Assembly (NCBI GenBank): GCA_018648805.1
Contig: JABGQM010000002.1
Location: 62,001-126,000 of the forward strand
DNA length: 64,000 nucleotides
From: Verrucomicrobiota bacterium
GTDB lineage: Bacteria; Verrucomicrobiota; Kiritimatiellia; UBA8416; JABMPJ01
Direction of reading: 5' to 3'
The notes under the pieces were generated by a model. It had not been told where the DNA came from and did not search any database. It was given only the letters and a program-made list of their open reading frames with translations. The position numbers and the translations under genes are program-made. Shown in pieces: positions 18,158 to 29,407 of the stretch; the first letter of the stretch is position 1, and each line of letters starts with the position of its first letter.

Positions 18158-19066
18158 TCAGAAGGCCCGAACGGCGCTGATATCGCTCTGATCGCCCAGA
18201 ATCATCACAAGGCGGTCAACACCCAGGGCGACACCTGAACAGGGCTTCAACCCCGTTTCAAGGGCCTCCAGAAACGGCTCATCGATGGGGTAGACCTCCC
18301 GTTCGGCCGCTTGGCGGGCTTTGGCACAGGCCTCAAAGCGGCGACGTTGTTCGCATGGATCGGTCAATTCACTGAACGCATTGGCCAGTTCGAGTCCGGC
18401 CACGTAGAGCTCCCACCGCTCCGCCACGGCGGGCGGGCCGGGCCGGCAGCGCGCCAGGGCGGCGGCCTCAACCGGGTAGTCGATCAGCACGGCGGGGCGA
18501 TCAGGGGGCAGTGCGGGCTCAATCTTCCCCACCAGGTCGAAATCGAACCGATCGGCATCATAGGCCTGCACGGGATCCCAGCCGGCCGCGACCAGAAAGG
18601 CCTCCGCCACGGAGTGGACCGACCACTCGGCGGCGAGATCAATCGTCACCCCGCCGTGCACTACGCACGATGATCCACCCACGCAGCGTGCCACGTGAAG
18701 CAGCAGGTCGCGCGTCTCGGCCAGCGTGGTGTGGTAGTCCGCATCCACGCGGTACCACTCCAGCATCGTGAACTCGGGGCGGTGATGGGCACCGCGCTCG
18801 CCCTGCCGGAAGCAGGGCCCCAGCTCGAATATACGGGGATGTCCCTGCGCCAGGAGGCGTTTGAGATGCAGTTCGGGTGAGGTGCGCAACCAGGCATCGC
18901 CCGCCGGCTCCGCATCGATATGGAGTTCCAGCGCGGGAGCAGGCAAGCGCAGCGGGGTTTCCACCTCGATATAGTCGCGCGCGATGAAAAACGAACGAAT
19001 CGCCTGGAGGATCCCACTACGCAGCACCAAAGCATCACGGCTCACTGCCCACTGCTCACTGCTCAC
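18158..19066 (-). CDS. epmA: EF-P beta-lysylation protein EpmA (PoxA/GenX)
   Basis: About 302 residues: a class II lysyl-tRNA-synthetase-like enzyme without the anticodon-binding domain, which attaches (R)-beta-lysine to EF-P. Class II motifs are visible: YIEVETPLRLPAP, SPELHLKRLLAQGHPRIFELGPCFRQGE, HRPEFTMLEWYR, and C-terminal GVALGVDRLVMILG. The EF-P gene lies 13 nt upstream, supporting the assignment. The N-terminal ~9 residues (SSEQWAVSR) are encoded by a heptamer repeat and have no homology, so the true start is uncertain: GTG at 19066 or a later non-ATG codon. The lysine 2,3-aminomutase EpmB is not in the window. Confidence 0.93.
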   Translation of the reverse strand: MSSEQWAVSRDALVLRSGILQAIRSFFIARDYIEVETPLRLPAPALELHIDAEPAGDAWLRTSPELHLKRLLAQGHPRIFELGPCFRQGERGAHHRPEFTMLEWYRVDADYHTTLAETRDLLLHVARCVGGSSCVVHGGVTIDLAAEWSVHSVAEAFLVAAGWDPVQAYDADRFDFDLVGKIEPALPPDRPAVLIDYPVEAAALARCRPGPPAVAERWELYVAGLELANAFSELTDPCEQRRRFEACAKARQAAEREVYPIDEPFLEALETGLKPCSGVALGVDRLVMILGDQSDISAVRAF

Positions 19067-19075
19067 TGCTCACTA
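19041..19075. repeat. Heptanucleotide tandem repeat at the 5' end of epmA
   Basis: Five 7-nt units: CTCACTG, CCCACTG, CTCACTG, CTCACTG, CTCACTA (19041-19075). On the minus strand this reads as repeated CAGTGAG and supplies several GTG codons at the epmA start. Different core from the CAACNNC family but the same period. Confidence 0.85.
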
Positions 19076-19079
19076 TCCC

Positions 19080-19643
19080 CTACGCCGTCGCCACGCGTTC
19101 GGTATACTCGCCGGTGCGCGTATCGATCTTCACGATATCGCCCTGGTTGATGAAGATGGGCACGTTAATCTCGTAGCCGGTATCGATCGAGGCCGGCTTC
19201 AGGACATTGGTGGCCGTATTGCCACGCGCCCCGGGCTCGGTGTAGGTGATCTCCTTCTCGATGAAGATCGGAAGCTCCACTTCGATCGGCTTGTCGTTGT
19301 GGTAGAGAATCTCCACGGTCATATCTTCGGTCAGAAAGTATTTCTGGCGGCCCAGCACCTCGGCCGAGATGTTGACCTGCTCGTAGTTTTCGTTCATGAA
19401 GACGTAGTCGTCGCCGTCCTGGTAGGAGTACTGCAACTTGACCTGCTCGAGCTGCGGCTTGCCGACCTTATCGTTCGAGCGATACTGGCGGGTCATGGTC
19501 GACCCGGTGATCATATTCTTCATTTTGCAGGTATAGATGGACTGCCCCTTGCCGGGTTTCGTAAACGTGAAGTCCGTAATGACGTAGGGCTGTCCGTCGA
19601 TCTCAATTTTCAGCCCTTTTCTCAGATCTGATGCACTAAACAT
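19080..19643 (-). CDS. efp: Translation elongation factor P
   Basis: 187 residues, normal length. EF-P enters the ribosomal E site and relieves stalling at polyproline. The N-terminal KOW-like domain has the modification loop TKPGKGQS with the target lysine at residue 32 (equivalent to Lys34 of E. coli); two OB-fold domains follow, ending GDIVKIDTRTGEYTERV. The EpmA-type lysine loop and the adjacent epmA gene agree on beta-lysylation. Divergent from gyrB. Confidence 0.97.
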   Translation of the reverse strand: MFSASDLRKGLKIEIDGQPYVITDFTFTKPGKGQSIYTCKMKNMITGSTMTRQYRSNDKVGKPQLEQVKLQYSYQDGDDYVFMNENYEQVNISAEVLGRQKYFLTEDMTVEILYHNDKPIEVELPIFIEKEITYTEPGARGNTATNVLKPASIDTGYEINVPIFINQGDIVKIDTRTGEYTERVATA

Positions 19644-22301
<2,658 letters not shown>

Positions 22302-24860
22302 ATGGAAAACGAAGTAGAAACAGTGATTCCCGAACGCATTGAGGACATCAATATTCGCGAGGAGATGCGCTCCTCCTATATTGACTACTCCATGAGCGTT
22401 ATCGTTGGCCGTGCCCTGCCCGACGCACGCGACGGCCTCAAGCCGGTTCACCGCCGCGTCCTCTTCGCGATGCACGACCTCTCCAACACGCACAGCCGGC
22501 CCTACAAGAAGTCGGCGCGCGTGGTAGGTGATGTCATCGGTAAATATCACCCGCATGGTGATACGGCCGTCTACGACACGATTGTGCGTATGGCGCAGGA
22601 TTTCTCCCTGCGCTACCTGCTGGTGGATGGCCAGGGCAACTTCGGCTCGATCGACGGCGACAACGCCGCTGCGATGCGATACACCGAGATCCGCATGGAC
22701 CGCCATGCCGAGGAGATGCTGGCCGACATTGAGAAGAACACGGTTGATTTCGGGCCCAACTACGACGAGTCGCTCGAGCAGCCGCTCGTGCTGCCCTCGC
22801 GCCTGCCCAACCTACTCCTGAATGGATCGACCGGTATCGCGGTCGGTATGGCCACCAACATCCCGCCGCACAACCTGAACGAGTTGACCGACGCCATCAT
22901 CCACCAGATCGATAATCCGGAGTGCCCCATCGATGACCTGCTGGAATTCGTCAAGGGACCCGACTTCCCCACCGGCGGTATCATCTGCGGCACGGCCGGC
23001 ATCAAAAGTATGTACCGCGAAGGCCGCGGCCACATGCGTGTGCGTGGCCGCGCCACGATCGAAGAACGCGATAGCGGAAAAGATGCCATCATCATCACCG
23101 AGATCCCCTACACGGTCAACAAGACCAACCTGATCGAGAATATAGCCAAGCTGGTCCACACCAAGTCGATTGAGGGCATCGCTGATTTGCGCGACGAGTC
23201 CAATAGCCTGGGCATCCGTATCGTGATCGAACTCAAACGCGGCGTCATCGCCGAGGTGATCCTGAACCAGCTCTACAAACACACGCAGATGCAGACCACG
23301 TTTGGGGCTATCATGCTGGCGATCCACAACGGTCAGCCGCACGAGATGAACCTGAAACAGCTGATCCGATGCTTCACCGATCACCGTTTCGACGTCATCA
23401 CACGGCGCACCCAGTTCGATCTCGCCAAGGCGGAGGCGCGCGCCCACATTCTTGAGGGTCTGCGCATCGCGATCGACAACATGGACGAGGTGGTGAAGAT
23501 CATCCGCGGCTCCAACAATCGCGACGAAGCGCGCGTCGCCCTGGTCACCCAGTTCGCGCTGACCGAGATCCAGGCCAGCGCGATTCTCGACATGCGCCTC
23601 TACCAGCTTACCGGCCTCGAGCGCGAAAAGCTGGAGGCGGAATATCTCGAACTGATCAAGCGCATCTCGTACCTGCGCGATCTACTGGAGAACCCCGTCA
23701 AGATCTTCGGGCTCATCAAGGATGACCTCATCGAGCTGAAAGAGAAGTATGGCGACGAGCGTCGCACCGACATCACGCATGCCGAAGGCGAGGTCAACAT
23801 GGAAGATCTCATCGCCGATCAGCCCTGCATCATCACGATCAGCAACGTCGGCTACATCAAGCGCGTTCCAATCGATACCTACAAAGCCCAGCGCCGTGGC
23901 GGCAAGGGCGTGGCCGGTATGGCCACGCGTGACGAGGACTTTGTAGAGCACCTCTTTGTGGCCAATACGCACGACACGATCCTCTTCTTTACCAGTGCCG
24001 GCCGTGTCTATTGGGAGAAGGTCTACAAAATCCCAGAGACCACACGTACCTCCCGCGGCAAGGCCATCGTCAACCTGCTCAACATCGGCAACGACGAGCA
24101 GATTGCGGCCATGATCCGCGTCCGCGAGTACGACGAGAACCGCTTCCTCCTGATGGCCACCGAGAAGGGCGTCGTCAAGAAAACCAACTTGGGCCGCTAC
24201 CGCAATATCCGCCAGGGCGGCATCATTGCGATCAACATCGATGAGGGCGATCGTCTGATCGAGGTCAAGCTGACCGAAGGCGAAGACGAGGTCATCATCA
24301 CCACGGCCAACGGCAAGAGCATCCACTTCGAGGAGACCCAGCTGCGCGACCAGGGCCGCGTCACGCGCGGCGTACGCGGCATCAGGCTGCGTGAGGGCGA
24401 CCGCGTGCAGAGCATGGAGGTCCTCGCCCCGGACGCCACCTTCCTGGTCTGCACCGAGAACGGCTACGGCAAACGGACCTCGTTTGACGAATACCGCATC
24501 CAGAGCCGCGGCGGAAGCGGCATCATCGCGATCCGCACCACCGAACGCAACGGCAAGGTGGTCGGGGCGCACAGTGTGCTGGATGACGACGCCCTGATGC
24601 TGATCACAGCCAACGGCAAGATGATCAAGATGGAGGTCGCCGATGTCCGCATGATCGGCCGCGCCACGCAGGGCGTACGCCTGATCAATCTGGATAAGGG
24701 CGATACGCTTGTATCCGCCTCCCCCACCGCCCGTGTAGACGATGTCAAGGTAGAGGAAGTTGCCGAGGCAGAGGCTGGACCCGACGGTGAAGCCGCGCCA
24801 GAGGCACCCGCCGCAGAGGGCGACACAGCAGAGGCGGATGGAACAGAGACAGCGGACTAG
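22302..24860 (+). CDS. gyrA: DNA gyrase subunit A
   Basis: 852 residues. Catalytic tyrosine at residue 127 in RYTEIRM. The GyrA box QRRGGKG at 530-536 marks gyrase rather than topoisomerase IV, and six-bladed pinwheel repeats follow. In the quinolone-resistance region [10 protein letters not shown], the position of E. coli Ser83 is Thr, while Asp87 is kept. The C-terminal ~30 residues are acidic and Ala/Glu-rich. The ATG abuts the gyrB stop, so the two are translationally coupled. Confidence 0.98.
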   Translation: MENEVETVIPERIEDINIREEMRSSYIDYSMSVIVGRALPDARDGLKPVHRRVLFAMHDLSNTHSRPYKKSARVVGDVIGKYHPHGDTAVYDTIVRMAQDFSLRYLLVDGQGNFGSIDGDNAAAMRYTEIRMDRHAEEMLADIEKNTVDFGPNYDESLEQPLVLPSRLPNLLLNGSTGIAVGMATNIPPHNLNELTDAIIHQIDNPECPIDDLLEFVKGPDFPTGGIICGTAGIKSMYREGRGHMRVRGRATIEERDSGKDAIIITEIPYTVNKTNLIENIAKLVHTKSIEGIADLRDESNSLGIRIVIELKRGVIAEVILNQLYKHTQMQTTFGAIMLAIHNGQPHEMNLKQLIRCFTDHRFDVITRRTQFDLAKAEARAHILEGLRIAIDNMDEVVKIIRGSNNRDEARVALVTQFALTEIQASAILDMRLYQLTGLEREKLEAEYLELIKRISYLRDLLENPVKIFGLIKDDLIELKEKYGDERRTDITHAEGEVNMEDLIADQPCIITISNVGYIKRVPIDTYKAQRRGGKGVAGMATRDEDFVEHLFVANTHDTILFFTSAGRVYWEKVYKIPETTRTSRGKAIVNLLNIGNDEQIAAMIRVREYDENRFLLMATEKGVVKKTNLGRYRNIRQGGIIAINIDEGDRLIEVKLTEGEDEVIITTANGKSIHFEETQLRDQGRVTRGVRGIRLREGDRVQSMEVLAPDATFLVCTENGYGKRTSFDEYRIQSRGGSGIIAIRTTERNGKVVGAHSVLDDDALMLITANGKMIKMEVADVRMIGRATQGVRLINLDKGDTLVSASPTARVDDVKVEEVAEAEAGPDGEAAPEAPAAEGDTAEADGTETAD

Positions 24861-24909
24861 TTCCGAGTCGCCACTCCTAACCGATCCAGTCAACCAGGGT
24901 GCACCGATC

Positions 24910-25896
24910 ATGTTTGAACCGGAAATGAAAGTCGCGGTCGAGGCCGTTCGTAAGGCCTCCGCGCTATGCCAGCATGTGCGGGCTACACTCGTGACCGACG
25001 AGACCATCACCAAGCAGGACCGCTCGCCCGTCACCATTGCCGATCTTGCCGCACAGGCGGTGATGAGCCAGATTCTACTGGAGGCGTTTCCGGATGATCC
25101 CCTCGTCGCAGAAGAGGACACCGCCCTGCTGCAACAGGAAAAGCACGGCGACAATCGGCAGCGTGTCTTCGAACAGGTACGCCGCATCCTGCCCGGGCTT
25201 GACGATGCGGCCATCCTGGCCGCCATCGACCGCGGGAACCATCCCGGCGGGGCCAGCGGACGGTTCTGGACCATGGATCCGATTGACGGCACCAAGGGCT
25301 ATATCCGGGGCGACCAGTATGCCGTTGCCCTGGCCCTGATCGAGGACGGCGAGGTCGTACTCGGCGTGATGGGCTGCCCCCACCTGCCGCAAGGAACGAT
25401 GAACAACACGACCGCGCGCGGTGTCATTATGGCCGCCTGCCGCGGCGGCGGCGCCGTGAGCATGCCCCTTGAAGGCGAAACCGCCACCCCACTGCGCGTC
25501 GCCAACGCCACGCGCGGCGACGAGTCCGTTCTGTGCGAGTCGGTGGAAGCCGCCCATACGGCCCACGGACGCTCCGCGCAGATTGCCGCGCGCCTGGGCG
25601 TGCACCTCGATCCCGTCCGCATCGACAGTCAGTGCAAATACGCCATCGTCGCGCGCGGCGAAGCCACAACCTATCTGCGCCTGCCCAGGGCCGGCTCGAC
25701 GTATGAAGAGAAAATCTGGGATCACGCTGCCGGGGTGATCGTGGTTACCGAAGCCGGTGGGAGCGTCAGCGATACACGCGGTGCCCCGCTCGATTTCTCG
25801 CTGGGGCGCACCCTCCGCAACAACACCGGCGTGACCGCGACCAACGGAGCCTTGCACGCGATGGTGGTCGACGCGCTCGCCGCCACACAGCCTTAG
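24910..25896 (+). CDS. 3'(2'),5'-bisphosphate nucleotidase, HAL2/SAL1-type
   Basis: 328 residues of the lithium-sensitive inositol-monophosphatase superfamily. Hydrolyses 3'-phosphoadenosine 5'-phosphate, a by-product of sulfate activation and sulfotransferases, to AMP. Motifs: VAEED with metal ligands Glu68/Glu69, WTMDPIDGTKGY with Asp123 and Asp126, and the C-terminal WDHAAGVIVVTEAGG. The KQDRSPVTIADLAAQA start and the DNTTARG-like loop favour the HAL2 group over plain SuhB. The start is ATG 24910; the frame is open upstream through the end of gyrA. Probably in the gyrBA transcript (49-nt gap). Confidence 0.9.
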   Translation: MFEPEMKVAVEAVRKASALCQHVRATLVTDETITKQDRSPVTIADLAAQAVMSQILLEAFPDDPLVAEEDTALLQQEKHGDNRQRVFEQVRRILPGLDDAAILAAIDRGNHPGGASGRFWTMDPIDGTKGYIRGDQYAVALALIEDGEVVLGVMGCPHLPQGTMNNTTARGVIMAACRGGGAVSMPLEGETATPLRVANATRGDESVLCESVEAAHTAHGRSAQIAARLGVHLDPVRIDSQCKYAIVARGEATTYLRLPRAGSTYEEKIWDHAAGVIVVTEAGGSVSDTRGAPLDFSLGRTLRNNTGVTATNGALHAMVVDALAATQP

Positions 25897-25956
25897 GCAC
25901 CCGGGACAGATCTACATAGTGTAGGGAGCCAATGTTCTCATTGACGTTCACTACTT

Positions 25957-26091
25957 CGTAAACTCTTGTCGTGAACTACACCGATCCAAACTATCCCGTG
26001 AACCTTGTCGCAAACTACTTCGATTCAGTTTACGACAAGGTTCACGGTGTAGTTATCCGATTCAGTTTACGACAAAGTTCACGAGATAGTT
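25957..26091. repeat. Nested inverted and tandem repeat array, unknown element
   Basis: A 28-nt arm at 25989-26016 (contains CCGTGAACCTTGTCG) pairs with 26027-26054 with three mismatches and a 10-nt loop. The right arm recurs directly at 26064-26091, a 37-nt period. A related unit in the left orientation starts at 25957. The array has two units facing each way and fills most of the 240-nt gap 25897-26136 between convergent genes. No ORF or known RNA is recognisable. The AT-richer composition differs from the flanks. Confidence 0.8.
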
Positions 26092-26136
26092 GGCCCCAGA
26101 TGTGAAACGGTCTCTTGAGTGAATCCTTAGCCGGAA

Positions 26137-27288
26137 TCACCACCCCAAGAGAAGCCCCAGCAGCCCGATGCCCAGACCCACCGCGAAGTTGATCACCTTG
26201 ACGCCCAGGAAGGCACGCCGCGAGTGGGCCAGCATGGGAATCATGCCGTGGCCATCCTGCACAATGCAGCTCGCCATCAGCGTGCTGAACGGGATCGCCC
26301 CCTCGGCATAGAGCGACACAAACACCATGTGCGGCCCCGACTCGGGAATGATTCCCACCAAGCAGGCCACCAGCAGCAGCAGAATCCGGTTGCTACCCGC
26401 CAGGCCGGCCACATCCACATGCGTTGTCAACAGCCGTATGGCCAGCATAGCCGCCAGCGTCCACACAAAGATCCGCCACACATGCACCCGGAAGAGATGG
26501 TTCCACAGATGTTCCGTCAGGAAATGCTCCGGTACGCTCACCACGATCAGCAGGCCTACCACACCGGCCAACAGCAGTGTGGCCCGGATCCAATCCCACT
26601 TGCCATGCCCCCCGTGGGCCGCATGCGCTTCGGGCGCGGCCTCAGCGTGATCCTCATGGCCGTGCGCACACTCGGTGTGGGCCTCGTGCGCCGCTTCCCC
26701 GCCCCACTCCAGGTGGTGGTGCCCAATCGCCCCGGTATACACGCCGGCTATAAAGAGGACCAGGAAGGCCGTCAGCCAGAAACGCTGCGGTGAGCAGTGC
26801 CGCCACTGCTCAACAATCTCGTGGCGCGAGAAGGGCGTGCAGCGCTGTTCGTCGGCATGTACAGACGTATACGCCTCACGATGCTCGCCGCGCTCGGTGC
26901 GGTGCTGTTTCAACACCAGGTCAGTCAGCCATCCGACCAGCAGGCCGGCCACGAGCAGGAGCCCGAAAAGCTGAAGGGCACGCTCGGGGAACATCGCGAG
27001 CATGATAAAGGCTTCATCCCCGCAACTGGCCACCATCGCCCCCACCAGGGCCCCGAACGTGATAACGCGGTGCACGTAGAGACTCGTCACCGCGTAGGCC
27101 CCCAGGCAACCCGGCATCGCGCCCAGGCTGGCCGACAACAATACCTGCCCCCCACTGTGTCGCGCCAGGCTCTGCTCCCAGCGTCCACGCGTCGCTACGT
27201 TGACATACTCGATCACGAGCATCATCACCGCCACGAACCCCGTGATCATCAGGGCGTGCCCAAACGTTTCTGCAATAAGGCTTAACAT
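26137..27288 (-). CDS. Putative heavy-metal/manganese exporter, ArsP_2-like, about 10 TM segments
   Basis: 383 residues, mostly hydrophobic. Two related halves with small-residue motifs (SLGAMPGCLGAYAVTSLY in the first, GIIPESGPHMVFVSLYAEGAIP in the second) match the family described as putative 10-TM heavy-metal exporters or manganese transporters. A His-rich cytoplasmic or periplasmic loop in the middle (GHHHLEW, HTECAHGHEDH, HAAHGGHG) likely binds metal ions. The start is ATG 27288 (MLSLIAETFGHAL); upstream codons run into heptamer repeats. Substrate not determined by sequence. Convergent with the HAL2-type gene across the repeat array. Confidence 0.8.
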   Translation of the reverse strand: MLSLIAETFGHALMITGFVAVMMLVIEYVNVATRGRWEQSLARHSGGQVLLSASLGAMPGCLGAYAVTSLYVHRVITFGALVGAMVASCGDEAFIMLAMFPERALQLFGLLLVAGLLVGWLTDLVLKQHRTERGEHREAYTSVHADEQRCTPFSRHEIVEQWRHCSPQRFWLTAFLVLFIAGVYTGAIGHHHLEWGGEAAHEAHTECAHGHEDHAEAAPEAHAAHGGHGKWDWIRATLLLAGVVGLLIVVSVPEHFLTEHLWNHLFRVHVWRIFVWTLAAMLAIRLLTTHVDVAGLAGSNRILLLLVACLVGIIPESGPHMVFVSLYAEGAIPFSTLMASCIVQDGHGMIPMLAHSRRAFLGVKVINFAVGLGIGLLGLLLGW

Positions 27289-27366
27289 GCCGCTCAAGCT
27301 ATCACCCCCCCTCTCCTTTGTCCATCTAGACCCCATCCGAAAAGGTATCTGCGCTCCGTGAGATTT

Positions 27367-27508
27367 CAATATCCAACAGCCAACACTCAAATCCAATGTC
27401 CAAGGGGGGATCCTTTGCCTGACGTCACGAGACCTCCTGCGATTCCCTGTGTATCGCTCGGATTCTTACCTTGGATATTGGATATTCCTTGTTGGACATT
27501 GGATATTC
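27367..27508. repeat. Heptanucleotide inverted-arm repeat cassette (copy 2)
   Basis: Left arm 27367-27400 with units CAATATC, CAACAGC, CAACACT, a 6-nt CAAATC and CAATGTC, followed by CAAGG. Right arm 27474-27508 with units GATATTG, GATATTC, CTTGTTG, GACATTG, GATATTC. The spacer is about 73 nt. It lies in the 365-nt gap 27289-27653 between the divergent exporter and M42 peptidase genes. Apart from the M42 ribosome site (CGGAG 27642-27646) I see nothing else there. Confidence 0.85.
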
Positions 27509-27653
27509 TCCCCGGTTTTCCGCATCTGTGTATCCGCACCCCTTTTCGGACAGACTCTATCTATGACCCCTTGCCACTCTTGACATGCCAACCCAAAACG
27601 CTACGATCAGCCGAACCATTCAACTGACTATACGAACAGAACGGAGATACGAA

Positions 27654-28715
27654 ATGAACCGCACCGCCTTGACCTTCTTCAAAAACCTGATGGCAACCCC
27701 CACCCCCTCGGGCTGGGAGCACCGCGGCCAGAATGTAGTGGCCAACTACATGAAGCGCTACGCCGACAGCGTCGAGACCGACGTCCACGGATCCGTGCAC
27801 GGGGTCCTGAACCCCAAGGCCAAAACCCGCATCATGCTGGCCGGCCACTGCGATGAGATTGGCCTGATGGTTCAATTCATCAGCGACAAAGGTCTCCTCA
27901 CCATGTCCGCTCTGGGCGGCGTCAATGTCCCGCTCCTGCAGGGCGAGCGCGTCATCATTCACACCGCCAAAGGCCCGGTCCGCGGCGTAATCGGCGTCAT
28001 GCCGATCCATATGATTGAACCCAAAGACCGCGATAAAGCCGCCACCAAGATCCATGACCTCTGGGTCGACATCGGAGCCAAGGATAAAAAAGATGCCGAG
28101 CAGGCGGTCCAGCTCGGAGACGTCGCCACGATCGATGCCGGCTGGATAGATATGCGCAACGGCCTCGTCGCCAGCCGCGGTTTCGACGACCGCGTCGGCG
28201 CCTTTGTGATCGCCGATGTCCTGCGCCACCTCAAAGGCAAGTCGCTCAAGGTGGCCGTGCATGCGGTGAGCACCGTTCAAGAGGAAGTCGGCCTGCGCGG
28301 CGCACGCACGGCTGCTTTCGCCGTCGATCCCCACATCGGTATTGCCGTGGATGTTGGTTTCTCCACGGACTATCCGGGCATGAACGAAAAAATCGTCGGC
28401 ACCGCCAACCTGGGGGATGGCCCCATCCTTCACATGGGCCCCACCTACAGCCACAAGCTGCTCAAGATCATGCAGAAGACAGCCACCAAGGCCAAGATCA
28501 AGACCCAGATCCAGCCCGAGGGCCGCGGCACCGGCACCGATGCCTATGCCATGCAGATGACCCGTGGTGGCGTGGCCGCCGGTCTCATCAGCGTGCCCAG
28601 CCGCTACATGCACAGCCCGGTTGAAACCATCTCGCTCAAGGACGCCGAGGCATCCTCCAAGCTCATCGCGGAAACCATCCTCGGCCTCACCGGCCGCGAA
28701 ACATTCACACGGTAG
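27654..28715 (+). CDS. M42-family metallo-aminopeptidase (glutamyl aminopeptidase/endoglucanase-type)
   Basis: 353 residues. M42 enzymes are large cytosolic self-compartmentalising aminopeptidases with a dinuclear zinc or cobalt centre that digest peptides from the proteasome or other proteases. Expected ligands are all present: His65 (AGHCDEIG), Asp178/179 (GFDDRVG), catalytic Glu210 and ligand Glu211 (VQEEVGLRGA), Asp233 (AVDVGFS) and His320 (SRYMHSPVE). ATG 27654 has CGGAG 7 nt upstream; an in-frame upstream ATG at 27585 lacks a ribosome site. Confidence 0.93.
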   Translation: MNRTALTFFKNLMATPTPSGWEHRGQNVVANYMKRYADSVETDVHGSVHGVLNPKAKTRIMLAGHCDEIGLMVQFISDKGLLTMSALGGVNVPLLQGERVIIHTAKGPVRGVIGVMPIHMIEPKDRDKAATKIHDLWVDIGAKDKKDAEQAVQLGDVATIDAGWIDMRNGLVASRGFDDRVGAFVIADVLRHLKGKSLKVAVHAVSTVQEEVGLRGARTAAFAVDPHIGIAVDVGFSTDYPGMNEKIVGTANLGDGPILHMGPTYSHKLLKIMQKTATKAKIKTQIQPEGRGTGTDAYAMQMTRGGVAAGLISVPSRYMHSPVETISLKDAEASSKLIAETILGLTGRETFTR

Positions 28716-28772
28716 CTTGGCACGGACCGCAGAGTGCCGTACGATTGGGTCGTCGCCAAAGGGAGACTTGAG

Positions 28773-29396
28773 ATGGGTATGCCTGCAAGAGAAGACGAGA
28801 GATATACGTGGGACGATTACCGCTCATGGGATGACAAGGGACGCTGGGAGATTATTGACGGGCAAGTCCATGCCATGAGTCCCGCGCCGTCGACACGGCA
28901 CCAGAAGATCGCCAGCCGACTCACACGCTCTCTGGAGGAACACTTTGACGGAAAGGTTTGTGAGGTCTATCCCGCACCCGTGGACGTCAAGCTGTCTAAC
29001 CGCGACATGGTCCAGCCGGACCTCGTGGTGGTCTGCGACGACAAGCGCATCCTGCCCACCCATATCGACGGTCCGCCCACGCTGGTGATCGAGATCCTGT
29101 CGCCCTCTACCGCCCTGTATGACCGTACGAAGAAGCTGGATCTCTACGCCCGGAGCGGAGTCAAGGAAGTCTGGCTCGTCACCCCCTATCCTTCCTGCAT
29201 CGAGGTCTACCTCCTCGACGGCGACACCTACCGGTTCATGCATGCCTGCGGCAAGGACGAGTCGTTCCGCAGTCCCTCCTTCCCCGACCTGACACTCGAC
29301 CTGCTTCACCTCTTCGATTTTCCGCTGCAGCCCGGGGAACAGATTCAACGGGTCAAAGAAAGCCACCCACCCTACGCGCCACGAAAGGCCGAATAG
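28773..29396 (+). CDS. Uma2-family restriction-endonuclease-like protein (DUF820)
   Basis: About 207 residues with the PD-(D/E)XK core of the Uma2 family: YRSWDDKGRWEIIDGQVHAMSPAPSTRHQ at the N-terminus, QPDLVVVCDD carrying the active-site Asp, and LVIEILSPSTALYDRTKKLDLYARSGVKEVWLV carrying Glu and Lys. The family is abundant in cyanobacteria and some PVC bacteria; its biological role is unknown. GGGAG at 28761-28765 favours the ATG at 28773, 7 nt downstream; a GTG at 28734 and a second ATG at 28779 are alternatives. It lies 11 nt before the addB-like gene. Confidence 0.88.
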   Translation: MGMPAREDERYTWDDYRSWDDKGRWEIIDGQVHAMSPAPSTRHQKIASRLTRSLEEHFDGKVCEVYPAPVDVKLSNRDMVQPDLVVVCDDKRILPTHIDGPPTLVIEILSPSTALYDRTKKLDLYARSGVKEVWLVTPYPSCIEVYLLDGDTYRFMHACGKDESFRSPSFPDLTLDLLHLFDFPLQPGEQIQRVKESHPPYAPRKAE

Positions 29397-29407
29397 ACCG
29401 AACACGC

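Noticed and set aside
23682..25295. Open frame of 537 codons antisense to gyrA and the HAL2-type gene
   Set aside because: Spans two real genes and their junction; low-complexity Asp/Val/Ala composition typical of antisense frames.
25957..26091. tRNA or known riboswitch
   Set aside because: No acceptor/T-loop signature and the stem is a simple long hairpin; it lies downstream of both flanking genes.
27289..27366. Manganese (yybP-ykoY) riboswitch upstream of the metal exporter
   Set aside because: I could not find the conserved core motifs in the leader.
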